DNA from: Planctomycetaceae bacterium
Lineage (GTDB): Bacteria > Planctomycetota > Planctomycetia > Planctomycetales > Planctomycetaceae
Direction of reading: 5' to 3'
DNA length: 8,601 nucleotides
Assembly: GCA_003503535.1 (NCBI GenBank)
Contig: DOCI01000275.1
Location: forward strand, 1-8,601
The position numbers and the translations under genes are program-made. How positions within the stretch are numbered: the first letter of the stretch is position 1; each line of letters begins with the position of its first letter. Positions 1 to 6,599 of the stretch are shown in pieces. The notes beneath the pieces were generated by a model that was not told where the DNA came from, did no database searches, and was given only the letters and a program-made list of their open reading frames with translations.

Positions 1-40
1 AATGCGGAGCGCCCCCGCCACCCTTATCGTTTTATCAGAA

Positions 41-1531
41 TTATTTTCGAATCGGTGAAATGGCTGTCCGCAGTGATTCTATCATCGTTTTCAGTGGAGC
101 TTTTTGACCCGTAAAGCATTCGTACTGAGCGGCTGCCTGTTGCACGAACATCTCCAGCCCGCTTCCCACAAAACAATTTCTCTGTTTTGCATACTTGATG
201 AGCAATGTGTTTTCAGGATTGTAAATCGTATCGAAGACAACCATGCCCTCTTTCATCCAGTTTTGCTCGAACGGGGAATCATCCATGTTCGGGAACATGC
301 CAATGGGAGTGCAGTTGATGAGAACATCTGGAGTTTGTGCCCCTCGATTTTCCCACGTGCAATACTGACATTTCAACTGCTCGGAAAGCTCTTTCGCTTT
401 GGCCTTGGTCCGTCCTGCAATCGTCAACTGGCCACCACCACTCACAACGCCCAGTCCAATCGCTCGTGCCACGCCACCGGATCCCAGTATGAGAACCTTG
501 CGGTTTTTGAATCCTCCTTCTGGCCAGCCTGCCTTCTTACACGCTTCACGCAATGTCGTCATTGCGGCTTCCAGGTCCGTATTGGCGGCAAACCAGATGC
601 CACGATTGTTTCGATACAATGTGTTCGTTGCTCCAATCGTTTTGACTTCTTCATCGACATGATCGACCGCTTGCATCGCCCGCTGTTTGTGGGGAATGGT
701 GACACTGTATCCTTCGACATTGATGCGTCGCAATGCTTTTAAAGACTCCTCAAAGTGCTGTTCAGAAATACGGAACGGAACATAGACAGCATCGATTCCC
801 TGATCAGCGAAGGCATCGTTGTGAATTCTGGGGCTGTAACTGTGGGCAATGGGATCGCCGAGGACGCCGTAAACCTTTGTCGTCTCCTTGATTTCATGAT
901 GACGATAAAGTTGGATCATGTCTCGATAGGAAATTTGTCCCGGAGCCAGTTCCCGCTCGCTGCTGAAACTGGCATAGGTGAAGGGAGATCCGTACTTCCC
1001 ACACAAAATACGCGTGAACAGCCCGAATTCGCCCATACAAAACCCAACCGTCGGCTTCTTGGCAGAGGCAACCAGTTCCAGCATTCGCACGCCATCGGCC
1101 GGGCTGTTTGCCATCGTGACAATCTTCACGACATCCGCATCCTGATCGATCAGGCTCTCGTAAATATCAGATAATGTATCTGGAGTTTCCTCGAAATTAT
1201 GATAACTCACCAGTCGTTTTGTTTTGCCGTAACGTGGAACTGTCTTCGCGATATCAACTTCCAGATCGACGAAGTCGACGCCGTCGACAATGGCAGAACG
1301 CAGGAGCATCATGCGTTCCTGTTCGGATCCTTTCCATTTTCCCCGATCCTCCGCGCGTCGACAGGTAATCACAGTCGGAGTAGGACGATCTTTCAACAGG
1401 GGGGAGATATCGGAAACATGCTTCAACCAGTCCAGCCGAAGTTCAACCAACTGAGCACCAGCCTTCGCCAACGCCTCATGTTCCGCCCGCATCATTTTTA
1501 AACGGGTGCGACCAATACTGACACAAATCAT
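41..1531 (-). CDS. aroDE: Bifunctional 3-dehydroquinate dehydratase (type I) / shikimate dehydrogenase
   Basis: Two consecutive shikimate-pathway enzymes (dehydroquinate to dehydroshikimate, then NADPH-dependent reduction to shikimate) are fused in 496 residues. Residues 1-215 are a type I dehydratase: ELRLD at 30-34, catalytic His111 in SYHNFEETP, Schiff-base Lys136 in VVKIVTMA, substrate-loop Arg174 and PGQIS at 197-201. Residues 218-496 are AroE: shikimate-binding GDPIAHSYSPRIHN (225-238), SVTIPHK with Lys282, ATNTL (300-304), NTD with Asp319 as the catalytic partner, NADP loop GSGGVARAIG (350-359), NCTPIGM (406-412) and GLEMFVQQAAAQ near the end. The order matches the plant fusion. The ATG at 1531 directly precedes the first dehydratase strand, with only a weak ribosome site. 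Canonical NTDG reads NTDLEA here. It is probably cytoplasmic and transcribed from the AT-rich spacer upstream. Both halves keep their key residues, so the protein should be active. Confidence 0.97.
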   Translation of the reverse strand: MICVSIGRTRLKMMRAEHEALAKAGAQLVELRLDWLKHVSDISPLLKDRPTPTVITCRRAEDRGKWKGSEQERMMLLRSAIVDGVDFVDLEVDIAKTVPRYGKTKRLVSYHNFEETPDTLSDIYESLIDQDADVVKIVTMANSPADGVRMLELVASAKKPTVGFCMGEFGLFTRILCGKYGSPFTYASFSSERELAPGQISYRDMIQLYRHHEIKETTKVYGVLGDPIAHSYSPRIHNDAFADQGIDAVYVPFRISEQHFEESLKALRRINVEGYSVTIPHKQRAMQAVDHVDEEVKTIGATNTLYRNNRGIWFAANTDLEAAMTTLREACKKAGWPEGGFKNRKVLILGSGGVARAIGLGVVSGGGQLTIAGRTKAKAKELSEQLKCQYCTWENRGAQTPDVLINCTPIGMFPNMDDSPFEQNWMKEGMVVFDTIYNPENTLLIKYAKQRNCFVGSGLEMFVQQAAAQYECFTGQKAPLKTMIESLRTAISPIRK

Positions 1532-1645
1532 TGAGTTTTCAATCTGAAATTATGAATAATATACGGAATAATATCACAGCCTGACCTACAGACTTAAACT
1601 GGTTCGGGCTTCAAAATCGACAATCCGATATTGTGAAAGATTAAA

Positions 1646-1758
1646 ACCACAGAGACACAGAGGTCACAGAGTTTTTTAGTTAATGAGATCTGAGATAATT
1701 GCAGCATCCGGAATTTGAATAAGTTTTAATATTCAAAATTTCTCTGTGTCTCTGTGGT
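1646..1758. repeat. 113-base unit bounded by perfect 17-base inverted repeats (CACAGAG family)
   Basis: ACCACAGAGACACAGAG at 1646-1662 is exactly reverse-complemented at 1742-1758, enclosing 79 bases. The left arm carries the heptamer CACAGAG three times (1648-1654, 1656-1662, 1665-1671) and the right arm carries its complement twice (1742-1748, 1750-1756), so each arm is also a short tandem array. The interior holds a second hairpin, TTTGAATA (1714-1721) with TATTCAAA (1730-1737). I see no target-site duplication and no coding capacity. From memory, very similar CCACAGAGACACAGAG strings recur between genes in many unrelated bacterial genomes. A REP/MITE-like dispersed element is the natural reading, but copy number cannot be seen here. 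Confidence 0.85.
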
Positions 1759-1885
1759 ACAAAAATTTATTCCATTTAAAAGTTGCAGAGTGCTATGGAT
1801 ATTCTGGATTAAATAAGCCATTTGAGTCTTGAGTGTCAATTTGTTTTCACAAATCGGAAGTAGTTTTTTCAGGTGTTTTTGGATA

Positions 1886-1914
1886 AAATCAGATCTGCCA
1901 TATTTGTCTGATTT
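1886..1914. repeat. 8-base perfect inverted repeat, possible weak minus-strand terminator
   Basis: AAATCAGA at 1886-1893 is perfectly complemented by TCTGATTT at 1907-1914, with a 13-base loop. On the minus strand the hairpin ends in a short run of four T, about 95 bases beyond the stop of the Ycf46-like gene. It could therefore be a poor intrinsic terminator for that transcript. The stem is AT-rich and the T run short, so it may have no function. Confidence 0.35.
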
Positions 1915-1933
1915 GTGACAAGAATGCAAGACC

Positions 1934-1970
1934 CACTGAAATCTGTTTCTTAGATTTTATTCAATCAGTG
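1934..1970. repeat. Interrupted 11-base inverted repeat downstream of the ycf46-like gene
   Basis: CACTG (1934-1938) plus AAATCT (1939-1944) pair with AGATTT (1952-1957) plus CAGTG (1966-1970). The inner loop is 7 bases, and 8 unpaired bases (1958-1965) interrupt the right arm. A competing hairpin, TTCAAT (1960-1965) with ATTGAA (1973-1978), shares part of the same bases, so two alternative folds are possible. There is no T tract on either strand. It lies 40-76 bases past the stop of the Ycf46-like gene, where a transcript 3' end is expected. Confidence 0.35.
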
Positions 1971-2009
1971 CAATTGAACGCTGGAGTGTCAATTAATTTG
2001 GCCTCTCAC

Positions 2010-3518
2010 TTAATCTGCAGAAACACAGCGATCAACCGCCCATTGTCGTAAATGTCTCACTTTTTCTGCGGACAGCATGGCGAGCGGTCGAGTATTTTGC
2101 ATTTCCTGAATGAGATGTTTGTCCGCCAGAGGAGTGTTTTCCTGATGAGCAGCGAATTTTGCGGAGATGACCACCTGTTCCAGTTCTGACCCGCTAAATT
2201 CTTCGCAGTGGTCTGCCAGTTCATCGAGGTCGAAGCCTTTCGGATTCATTTTCCGTCGTTTCAGATGGATTTTCAGAACGTGTTTACGGGCCTCTTTATC
2301 GGGCAGGTCGACAAAGAAGACTTCATCAAACCGGCCTTTACGCATTAACTCAGGTGGCAATGCAGAGATATCGTTGGCGGTGGCGACGAGAAAAATAGGA
2401 TGCCGATGATCCTGCATCCAGGAGAGCAGGGAGCCGAACATCCGCTTGGAAAGACCGCCATCAGCCGAGGCGGCACTGGCGGAGGCAAATGCCTTTTCGA
2501 TTTCATCAATCCACAAAACTACCGGAGCCATCGCTTCTGCCTGACGCAGAGCCTGTCGTAACTGGCTTTCCGATTCCCCGATAAATTTCTGATAGAGCAC
2601 GCCGGGGTCCAGCCGTAGGAGGGGCATGCCCCAGTCTGCAGCAACGACCTTCGCACATAAACTTTTTCCGCAGCCGGGAATCCCCAGCATCAGCACACCC
2701 CGAGGCGATTCGAGACCATTCTCAATGGCTTTGGGAGAAAAGCCATCCCGTCGTTGTGCCAGCCATGTTTTCAGATTCGTCAATCCGCCGATATCATCGG
2801 GCGAGAAATCCGCCGCGATCGATTCCAGGCAACCCGTAGAACTGAGGAGTTGACGTTTCCCTTCAATGATGCGCGGCAAATCGGCTCCATCGAGATGATG
2901 ATCATCATAGATCACTGAGGCAACGACCCGCGAAGCCTGGCAGCAACTCAAGCCTCGTAAACTTTGCACGAGTTGATCCATATCGCGTCTTCGCAAATTG
3001 GAATTCACTTCCACGAAACTTTCTTCGCGAATCTTCTGGTAAGTTTCGCGGACAACCTCTTCCAGTTCCTGCACGCTCGGCCAGCCGAGTTCGTAGCGAA
3101 ATGCAAAGCGCTTGATTTCATCAGGAACGGCTAACGCATCCAGCATAATAAGCGTCATTTTTTCTTTGCTGGCAATTTGCATCAAATCGCGCATCAGCCT
3201 ATGCACAAGTGCGTCTTTGCAGTGAGGCCCGAGATCCTTAAAGACATAGATTCCCTTTTGCGGATTCTTAATCAAATGCTGCAACACATCCTGAGCTTTG
3301 CCGGGCGGGAGAACCTGATCGGGGCGAATCAACTCTCGATTGTCTTTCACGTAGTCAGGAATTCTGGTCAAGCCTTCCGTCATTGACCAGCAGAGATTTG
3401 AACGAGTTAATTCTTCGCTCACTTGGCTGATCAGTTTGAGCGCTCGAATCTCATCGGAGGATTCAATAAAAATCAAGGGGTGACCTGCCTGGATTAACAG
3501 TTTCAACTCTTTGGGCAT
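2010..3518 (-). CDS. ycf46: Ycf46-like AAA+ ATPase
   Basis: This is a 502-residue AAA+ protein of the Ycf46 type known from cyanobacteria and algal plastids, in length and in its opening residues PKELKLLIQAGHPLIFIE. Residues 1-235 form an N-terminal domain without a visible nucleotide motif. The AAA+ module follows: Walker A GIPGCGKS (279-286), pore-loop-like QKFIGESE (310-317), Walker B VVLWIDEIE (333-341), second region of homology TANDISALPPELMRKGRFDE with arginine-finger candidates Arg393 and Arg396, and sensor-2 region SGSELE (442-447). There is no signal peptide or membrane segment, so it is cytoplasmic, probably an oligomeric remodelling ATPase. The frame stays open upstream to a GTG at 3605, but the ATG at 3518 has a strong AAGGAG and matches the family N-terminus. 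It follows RFAP synthase by 91 bases and is probably co-transcribed. Cyanobacterial relatives have been linked to CO2 use and photosynthesis; its role here is unknown. Confidence 0.85.
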   Translation of the reverse strand: MPKELKLLIQAGHPLIFIESSDEIRALKLISQVSEELTRSNLCWSMTEGLTRIPDYVKDNRELIRPDQVLPPGKAQDVLQHLIKNPQKGIYVFKDLGPHCKDALVHRLMRDLMQIASKEKMTLIMLDALAVPDEIKRFAFRYELGWPSVQELEEVVRETYQKIREESFVEVNSNLRRRDMDQLVQSLRGLSCCQASRVVASVIYDDHHLDGADLPRIIEGKRQLLSSTGCLESIAADFSPDDIGGLTNLKTWLAQRRDGFSPKAIENGLESPRGVLMLGIPGCGKSLCAKVVAADWGMPLLRLDPGVLYQKFIGESESQLRQALRQAEAMAPVVLWIDEIEKAFASASAASADGGLSKRMFGSLLSWMQDHRHPIFLVATANDISALPPELMRKGRFDEVFFVDLPDKEARKHVLKIHLKRRKMNPKGFDLDELADHCEEFSGSELEQVVISAKFAAHQENTPLADKHLIQEMQNTRPLAMLSAEKVRHLRQWAVDRCVSAD

Positions 3519-3523
3519 GAAAA

Positions 3524-3529
3524 CTCCTT
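3524..3529 (-). promoter_or_regulatory. Ribosome binding site deciding the start of the Ycf46-like gene
   Basis: On the minus strand AAGGAG stands 5 bases before the ATG at 3518. It is one of the best Shine-Dalgarno sequences in the window and favours this start over the in-frame GTG at 3605, which would add 29 arginine-rich residues. Confidence 0.75.
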
Positions 3530-3609
3530 GAAGCGATTTGCGTTTATACAGGCGTAGATCAGGCTGTGCCTGACGGACTCGAATTTCCTGAGTATTGGAT
3601 AACACTCAG

Positions 3610-4647
3610 TTAACCCAACCGACCGATGGGTTTCTTTTTCTCATGTTCGGGATGAACCCATTCCACAGTAACTCCCGTATTCATCGGTCGGGTAATAGAC
3701 AGATCAATTTCCGAGAGTGACTCTCCCAGGATTTCGGAAATCTCATCAGCTTGTTTCTGATTTTCGCAAAGCCCAAACATTGTCGGTCCCCACGAGGTTT
3801 GTGCAATTCCCCGGATTCCGTTTGCCAGCAGAATGTCATAAATCTGCTGACAGATCGGATCGCGATATCGGCCTCCCTGGGCCTGAGAGAATGTGTCACC
3901 AATCAAATTTCCGTACTGGCGAATTGTCTCTGAGAGAACGTGAAAGTCAGTTCCCCGGTTCTCAATAATCTGTAAATAATTTTCCAAAGTTGACAAATCA
4001 CGCGGTGAAATGCTCGTTAACTTGTCAAATGCCTGAATTTCTTCTGCCCCGGAATAGCCGAAAAGTTTGCGAGGTGTTACCAGAACGATCCGCCAGTCTT
4101 CCGGTAATTCTCGATGAAATCGGCAGCGCCCCAAATCCTGCTCATGTACAACACCTTCGTCAATCAGAATTCCTCCCTGCATGAAACCATAGGTTCCAAT
4201 TGTCGAACGTTTCCCGCGGTTGATGACTTGCGCAATTTTCAAAGGCGAACAATCGATGCCAGCGAATTTTGTCCAGAGAGTTGCTGTCGCCAGATCGAGT
4301 TGTGTTCCCGAACCGAGGCCAATATGAGGGGGAATGATCGACAGGACCGCTATACTCAATTGCAGACGGACATCAGGCCAGTTGGACTCGCATTTTTGAA
4401 TAGTTTTTTGAATACGTGTTCGAATGATTTCGCAAGTCTGACCTGAAAAGGTTTCCATTTCTTGTTGAAAACTGACATCGGAACCGGAGGCAGCAATTGT
4501 CTGAGCCTGCAAATGGACTCCCGGATGGTCGATCATGATGCCTAAACCCTGATGCAGTTTCCCTCCCGGTTGAGGATTGGAAAACAATCCACAATGCAAG
4601 CGGGCTCCCGTGCGGATCCGTAGAGTTGGGAATTCAGGGCTCAACAC
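3610..4647 (-). CDS. mptG: Beta-ribofuranosylaminobenzene 5'-phosphate synthase (RFAP synthase)
   Basis: This enzyme condenses 4-aminobenzoate (or 4-hydroxybenzoate in some archaea) with phosphoribosyl pyrophosphate, releasing CO2 and pyrophosphate. It is an early committed step in making tetrahydromethanopterin. The 345 residues show a GHMP-kinase fold with family hallmarks: ARLHCGLF (15-22), the glycine-rich loop PPHIGLGSGTQLDLA (106-120), RSTIGTYGFMQGGILIDEG (147-165) and the C-terminal glycine motif QTSWGPTMFG (283-292). The length is close to archaeal enzymes. No signal peptide is seen. The start is a GTG whose first 7 bases overlap the end of the DUF447 gene; an AAAGGA sits 6 bases upstream. 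The DUF447 neighbour is typical of H4MPT gene clusters in methylotrophs and planctomycetes. In planctomycetes the cofactor is thought to serve formaldehyde oxidation, not methanogenesis. Confidence 0.92.
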   Translation of the reverse strand: MLSPEFPTLRIRTGARLHCGLFSNPQPGGKLHQGLGIMIDHPGVHLQAQTIAASGSDVSFQQEMETFSGQTCEIIRTRIQKTIQKCESNWPDVRLQLSIAVLSIIPPHIGLGSGTQLDLATATLWTKFAGIDCSPLKIAQVINRGKRSTIGTYGFMQGGILIDEGVVHEQDLGRCRFHRELPEDWRIVLVTPRKLFGYSGAEEIQAFDKLTSISPRDLSTLENYLQIIENRGTDFHVLSETIRQYGNLIGDTFSQAQGGRYRDPICQQIYDILLANGIRGIAQTSWGPTMFGLCENQKQADEISEILGESLSEIDLSITRPMNTGVTVEWVHPEHEKKKPIGRLG

Positions 4648-5276
4648 GAAGATTCCTTTGCCATATTTTGAAAAGATTGGACATATTCGACCAGTAATTC
4701 AAAGGCCTCCATCGTTTCTGATGTCCCGGTTTTCTCAACGATAACTTTCAAACCCTCAAGCTCTGCGAGAATGCAGGCAGGATCCTGCATGTGAACGCGT
4801 GAAGCGAGAATGGCCGCTTCTATGACTGCATGACACCCACGATTGAATCCATGAAAAGGGCGAAAATTGGTAATGCTAACTACTTCCGCCCGCATTACTT
4901 TTCGCAATGAGGAATCGTCAATTTCCGTGATTTGAAACTCATACGCCTGACACGCGTTTTTCAATTGAAAACCACGGATGCTTTTTGCGGGCATCAATTC
5001 CAGGTTTGAATGATCAAGTCTTTTGGCAATGGCTTGCGCTAACAGTAAGACACGATCGGTCAGATGAAAAACACCTTCAGGATGATCGAGCAAATTACGG
5101 TAAGTTTGCGATTCGGGATAAGGACGCAACGTGAGCTGTTCAATCTCTCCGGCTGCATTGAGTGATGGAATCAAGCCCATTGGGGCCAGGTTGATTTTCG
5201 AATCGTCATCGAGTGTTGTAATCAGACCTTCAAGAACGTACGGCACGGCGCTATCCTGAAACAAATCGTAAGTCAA
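4641..5276 (-). CDS. DUF447 family protein, H4MPT-associated, FMN-binding split-barrel-like
   Basis: The 211-residue protein resembles the DUF447 family, found in methanogens and in bacteria carrying H4MPT-linked C1 enzymes. Family structures resemble FMN-binding split barrels, but no reaction is established as far as I know. Recognisable pieces are an N-terminal strand pair VLEGLITTLDDDSKINLAPMG (14-34, joined here from two strands), RPYPESQTYRNLL (51-63), VFHLTD (69-74) and a C-terminal helix region FNRGCHAVIEAAILASR (144-160). No signal peptide or membrane segment is visible. The longest start is TTG at 5276, with an in-frame stop 15 bases further up than the nearest lysine codons and no clear ribosome site; a GTG at 5246, giving VPYVLEG, is an alternative closer to the usual family N-terminus. 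It overlaps RFAP synthase by 7 bases as the first gene of a minus-strand operon, so a role in H4MPT synthesis or use is likely by context. Confidence 0.82.
   Translation of the reverse strand: MTYDLFQDSAVPYVLEGLITTLDDDSKINLAPMGLIPSLNAAGEIEQLTLRPYPESQTYRNLLDHPEGVFHLTDRVLLLAQAIAKRLDHSNLELMPAKSIRGFQLKNACQAYEFQITEIDDSSLRKVMRAEVVSITNFRPFHGFNRGCHAVIEAAILASRVHMQDPACILAELEGLKVIVEKTGTSETMEAFELLVEYVQSFQNMAKESSC
4654..4659 (-). promoter_or_regulatory. Ribosome binding site for RFAP synthase inside the DUF447 gene
   Basis: On the minus strand AAAGGA ends 6 bases before the GTG at 4647. It lies within the last codons of the upstream gene, whose TGA (4643-4641) is inside the overlap. This supports the GTG start and suggests translational coupling. 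Confidence 0.6.
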
Positions 5277-5438
5277 TTTAAAAAAGCGTGAGGATTTCTG
5301 TCACCCGAAGAAAGACCGTTCAATCAGTTGTGATGAGAGTTCACGTAGTGTTATGGTGTAATCGCTCAGGCAATGAATATTTCAACGTCTGATGCTATGT
5401 TGACTGTTCTCCATCGAATCCGCAACAGGAGCCACACC
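5277..5438. promoter_or_regulatory. Divergent intergenic region between the DUF447 operon and the DUF1080 gene
   Basis: These 162 bases separate outward-facing genes, so promoters for both transcripts should lie here or just inside the flanking starts. I looked for paired -35/-10 boxes and found none convincing. On the minus strand TTGAAC (from about 5324 down) has no good -10 partner at the right distance. The only clear signal is AGGAG at 5427-5431, the ribosome site of the DUF1080 gene. Confidence 0.5.
5427..5431 (+). promoter_or_regulatory. Ribosome binding site deciding the DUF1080 start
   Basis: AGGAG lies 7 bases before the ATG at 5439 and selects it over the in-frame upstream ATG codons at 5373 and 5397, which have no comparable site. 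Confidence 0.75.
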
Positions 5439-6146
5439 ATGAACCCCAGGAATTCACTTTTCAAATTGACGACCGTGCTTGGAGTTTGCGTCACGTTTTT
5501 AATCGGGATTTCTTTACAGGCTGAAGAAAAACTGAACACTCCCCCGGAAGGCTTTACCGCTTTATTTAACGGGAAAGATTTATCCGGCTGGGAAGGCTTG
5601 GTTGGAAATCCCAAAACAAGAGCAGAAATGTCTGCCGAAGATCTTGCGAAAGCTCAAAAAGTCGCCGATGAAGACGCGCACGAGCATTGGAAAGTCAAAG
5701 ATGGTGTGATCGTTTTTGATGGCAAAGGGAAAAATCTCTGCACCATTAAGGATTACGGCAACTTCGAAATGTACGTCGACTGGAAAATTGAACCCAAAGG
5801 AGATAGCGGCATCTATTTGCGAGGCTCGCCACAAATTCAGATTTGGGATCCGACTGAAGAAGAAAGAAATGCTGTTGGATCGGGAGGCATCTTCAACAAC
5901 AAAATTCACCCAAGTTCACCGACAGAGTGTGCTGATAACCCAATCGGAGAGTGGAATACCTTTTACATTAAAATGGTCGGCGATCGGGTCACTGTCAAAC
6001 TGAACGATAAACTTGTTGTCGATAATGTCGTGATGGAAAACTACTGGGAACGCGACAAACCGATTTATCCTAAAGAAGCCATCGAACTCCAAAACCATGG
6101 CAACACACTTTACTTTCGCAATATTTATGTGAAAGAGTTGCCGTAA
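5439..6146 (+). CDS. Secreted DUF1080 / 3-keto-disaccharide hydrolase-like protein
   Basis: The 235-residue protein has the single DUF1080 beta-sandwich (concanavalin-like) domain, very abundant in planctomycetes. Members tested act on 3-keto-glucosides; the substrate here is not known. Residues 1-28 form a signal peptide (Arg4 and Lys9, hydrophobic core LTTVLGVCVTFLIGISL, cleavage likely after LQA), so the mature protein is exported. The domain starts with GFTALFNGKDLSGW (38-51), continues with WKVKDGVIVFDGKG (84-97), GDSGIYLRGSPQIQIWD (121-137) and GEWNTFYIKMVGDRVTVKL (170-188), and ends with AIELQNHGNTLYFRNIYVKEL (214-234, two strands). The ATG at 5439 has AGGAG 7 bases upstream and begins exactly at the signal peptide; an in-frame ATG at 5373 would add 22 residues with no export logic. 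It is read divergently from the H4MPT genes and stands 62 bases before the next plus-strand gene. Confidence 0.92.
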   Translation: MNPRNSLFKLTTVLGVCVTFLIGISLQAEEKLNTPPEGFTALFNGKDLSGWEGLVGNPKTRAEMSAEDLAKAQKVADEDAHEHWKVKDGVIVFDGKGKNLCTIKDYGNFEMYVDWKIEPKGDSGIYLRGSPQIQIWDPTEEERNAVGSGGIFNNKIHPSSPTECADNPIGEWNTFYIKMVGDRVTVKLNDKLVVDNVVMENYWERDKPIYPKEAIELQNHGNTLYFRNIYVKELP

Positions 6147-6208
6147 TTTTGGGATGATTCTAAACATCCTGGCAAATTTACGAGACTCATCATTCAGGTA
6201 TCACCACG

Positions 6209-6580
6209 ATGTTGAAAATTGAATTCCCCCAGAACGAGCGGAATTATTCGCCGGGCGAAACGATTGGTGTCGATGCCCACTGGGCATTTGACGAGCCGGT
6301 CGACCGTGTGGAGTTGCGACTCGTCTGGAATACGGTTGGGAAAGGGGATCGTGATTTGAGTGTCGTCTCCACCTGGAGTTACGACGCGACCTCAATGAAT
6401 GGACATCAATTGGAAGAAGTGACTCTCCCGGAAGCTCCCTATAGTTTTTCGGGGAAGTTACTTTCTCTGGTTTGGGCATTTGAATTAATCGCTTTGCCAA
6501 GCGGGGAGTCAACCCGCGAGGAATTCTTCATTGCTCCGAATGCTGGTGAGCTAACTTTGCATAAATCGGAGATTGTTTGA
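6209..6580 (+). CDS. Hypothetical small protein, probable arrestin-like beta-sandwich
   Basis: I cannot assign this 123-residue protein to a named family with certainty. It has no signal peptide, membrane segment or catalytic motif. Predicted strands alternate with short turns: YSPGETIGVDAHWAF (13-27), VDRVELRLVWNTVGKG (31-46), LSVVSTWSY (50-58), HQLEEVTLP (66-74), then YSFSGKLLSLVWAFELIAL (78-96) and REEFFIAP (103-110). An early proline-glycine turn, a basic/hydrophobic central strand and a late 'P-Y-S-F-x-G-K-L-x-S-L-x-W' strand resemble the C-terminal half of arrestin-like sandwiches, so a cytoplasmic binding protein is a fair guess. ATG at 6209 has only a weak AGGT about 10 bases upstream. 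Its TGA lies 19 bases before the P-loop ATPase start, so the two are very likely co-transcribed and may work together. Confidence 0.75.
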   Translation: MLKIEFPQNERNYSPGETIGVDAHWAFDEPVDRVELRLVWNTVGKGDRDLSVVSTWSYDATSMNGHQLEEVTLPEAPYSFSGKLLSLVWAFELIALPSGESTREEFFIAPNAGELTLHKSEIV

Positions 6581-6586
6581 GACTTC

Positions 6587-6591
6587 AGGAG
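6587..6591 (+). promoter_or_regulatory. Ribosome binding site for the P-loop ATPase
   Basis: AGGAG lies 8 bases before the ATG at 6600. It favours that start over an in-frame TTG at 6573, which would overlap the end of the preceding gene and add 9 residues. Confidence 0.7.
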
Positions 6592-6599
6592 CAGACCGT

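Larger units (their letters stand above)
1532..2009. other. AT-rich intergenic spacer with several inverted repeats
   Basis: This 478-base gap lies between the end of the Ycf46-like gene and the start of aroDE, both on the minus strand. It is visibly richer in A and T than the genes on either side. I see no credible coding region. It contains a 113-base unit bounded by a 17-base inverted repeat (1646-1758) and two smaller hairpins (1886-1914 and 1934-1970), entered separately. It must also hold the aroDE promoter and probably the 3' end of the Ycf46-like transcript, but no box pair was good enough to call. Confidence 0.8.

Noticed and set aside
1..40. GC-rich stretch downstream of aroDE as a terminator or end of a neighbouring gene
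   Set aside because: GCGG/CCGC can form only a 4-base stem and no T run follows on the minus strand; 40 bases are too few to identify a gene.
104..742. Long plus-strand open frame (212 codons) opposite aroDE
   Set aside because: It is antisense to a gene with all catalytic residues in place, the translation is Cys/His/Phe/Arg-rich without any motif, and there is no ribosome site; it is a shadow frame.
1726..1929. Minus-strand frame of 67 codons in the AT-rich spacer
   Set aside because: Its end is translated from the CACAGAG repeat arm (giving TTETQRN, a string I have often seen in spurious predictions), and it shows no family motif and no ribosome site.
2010..5276. Recent transfer of the H4MPT block from archaea
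   Set aside because: Codon use and base composition look like the neighbouring genes, no mobile element flanks the block, and H4MPT genes are already known as an old, stable trait of planctomycetes.
6152..6169. GGATG/CATCC hairpin just after the DUF1080 gene as a terminator
   Set aside because: The stem has only 5 perfect pairs with an 8-base loop, and no T run follows; too weak to call.
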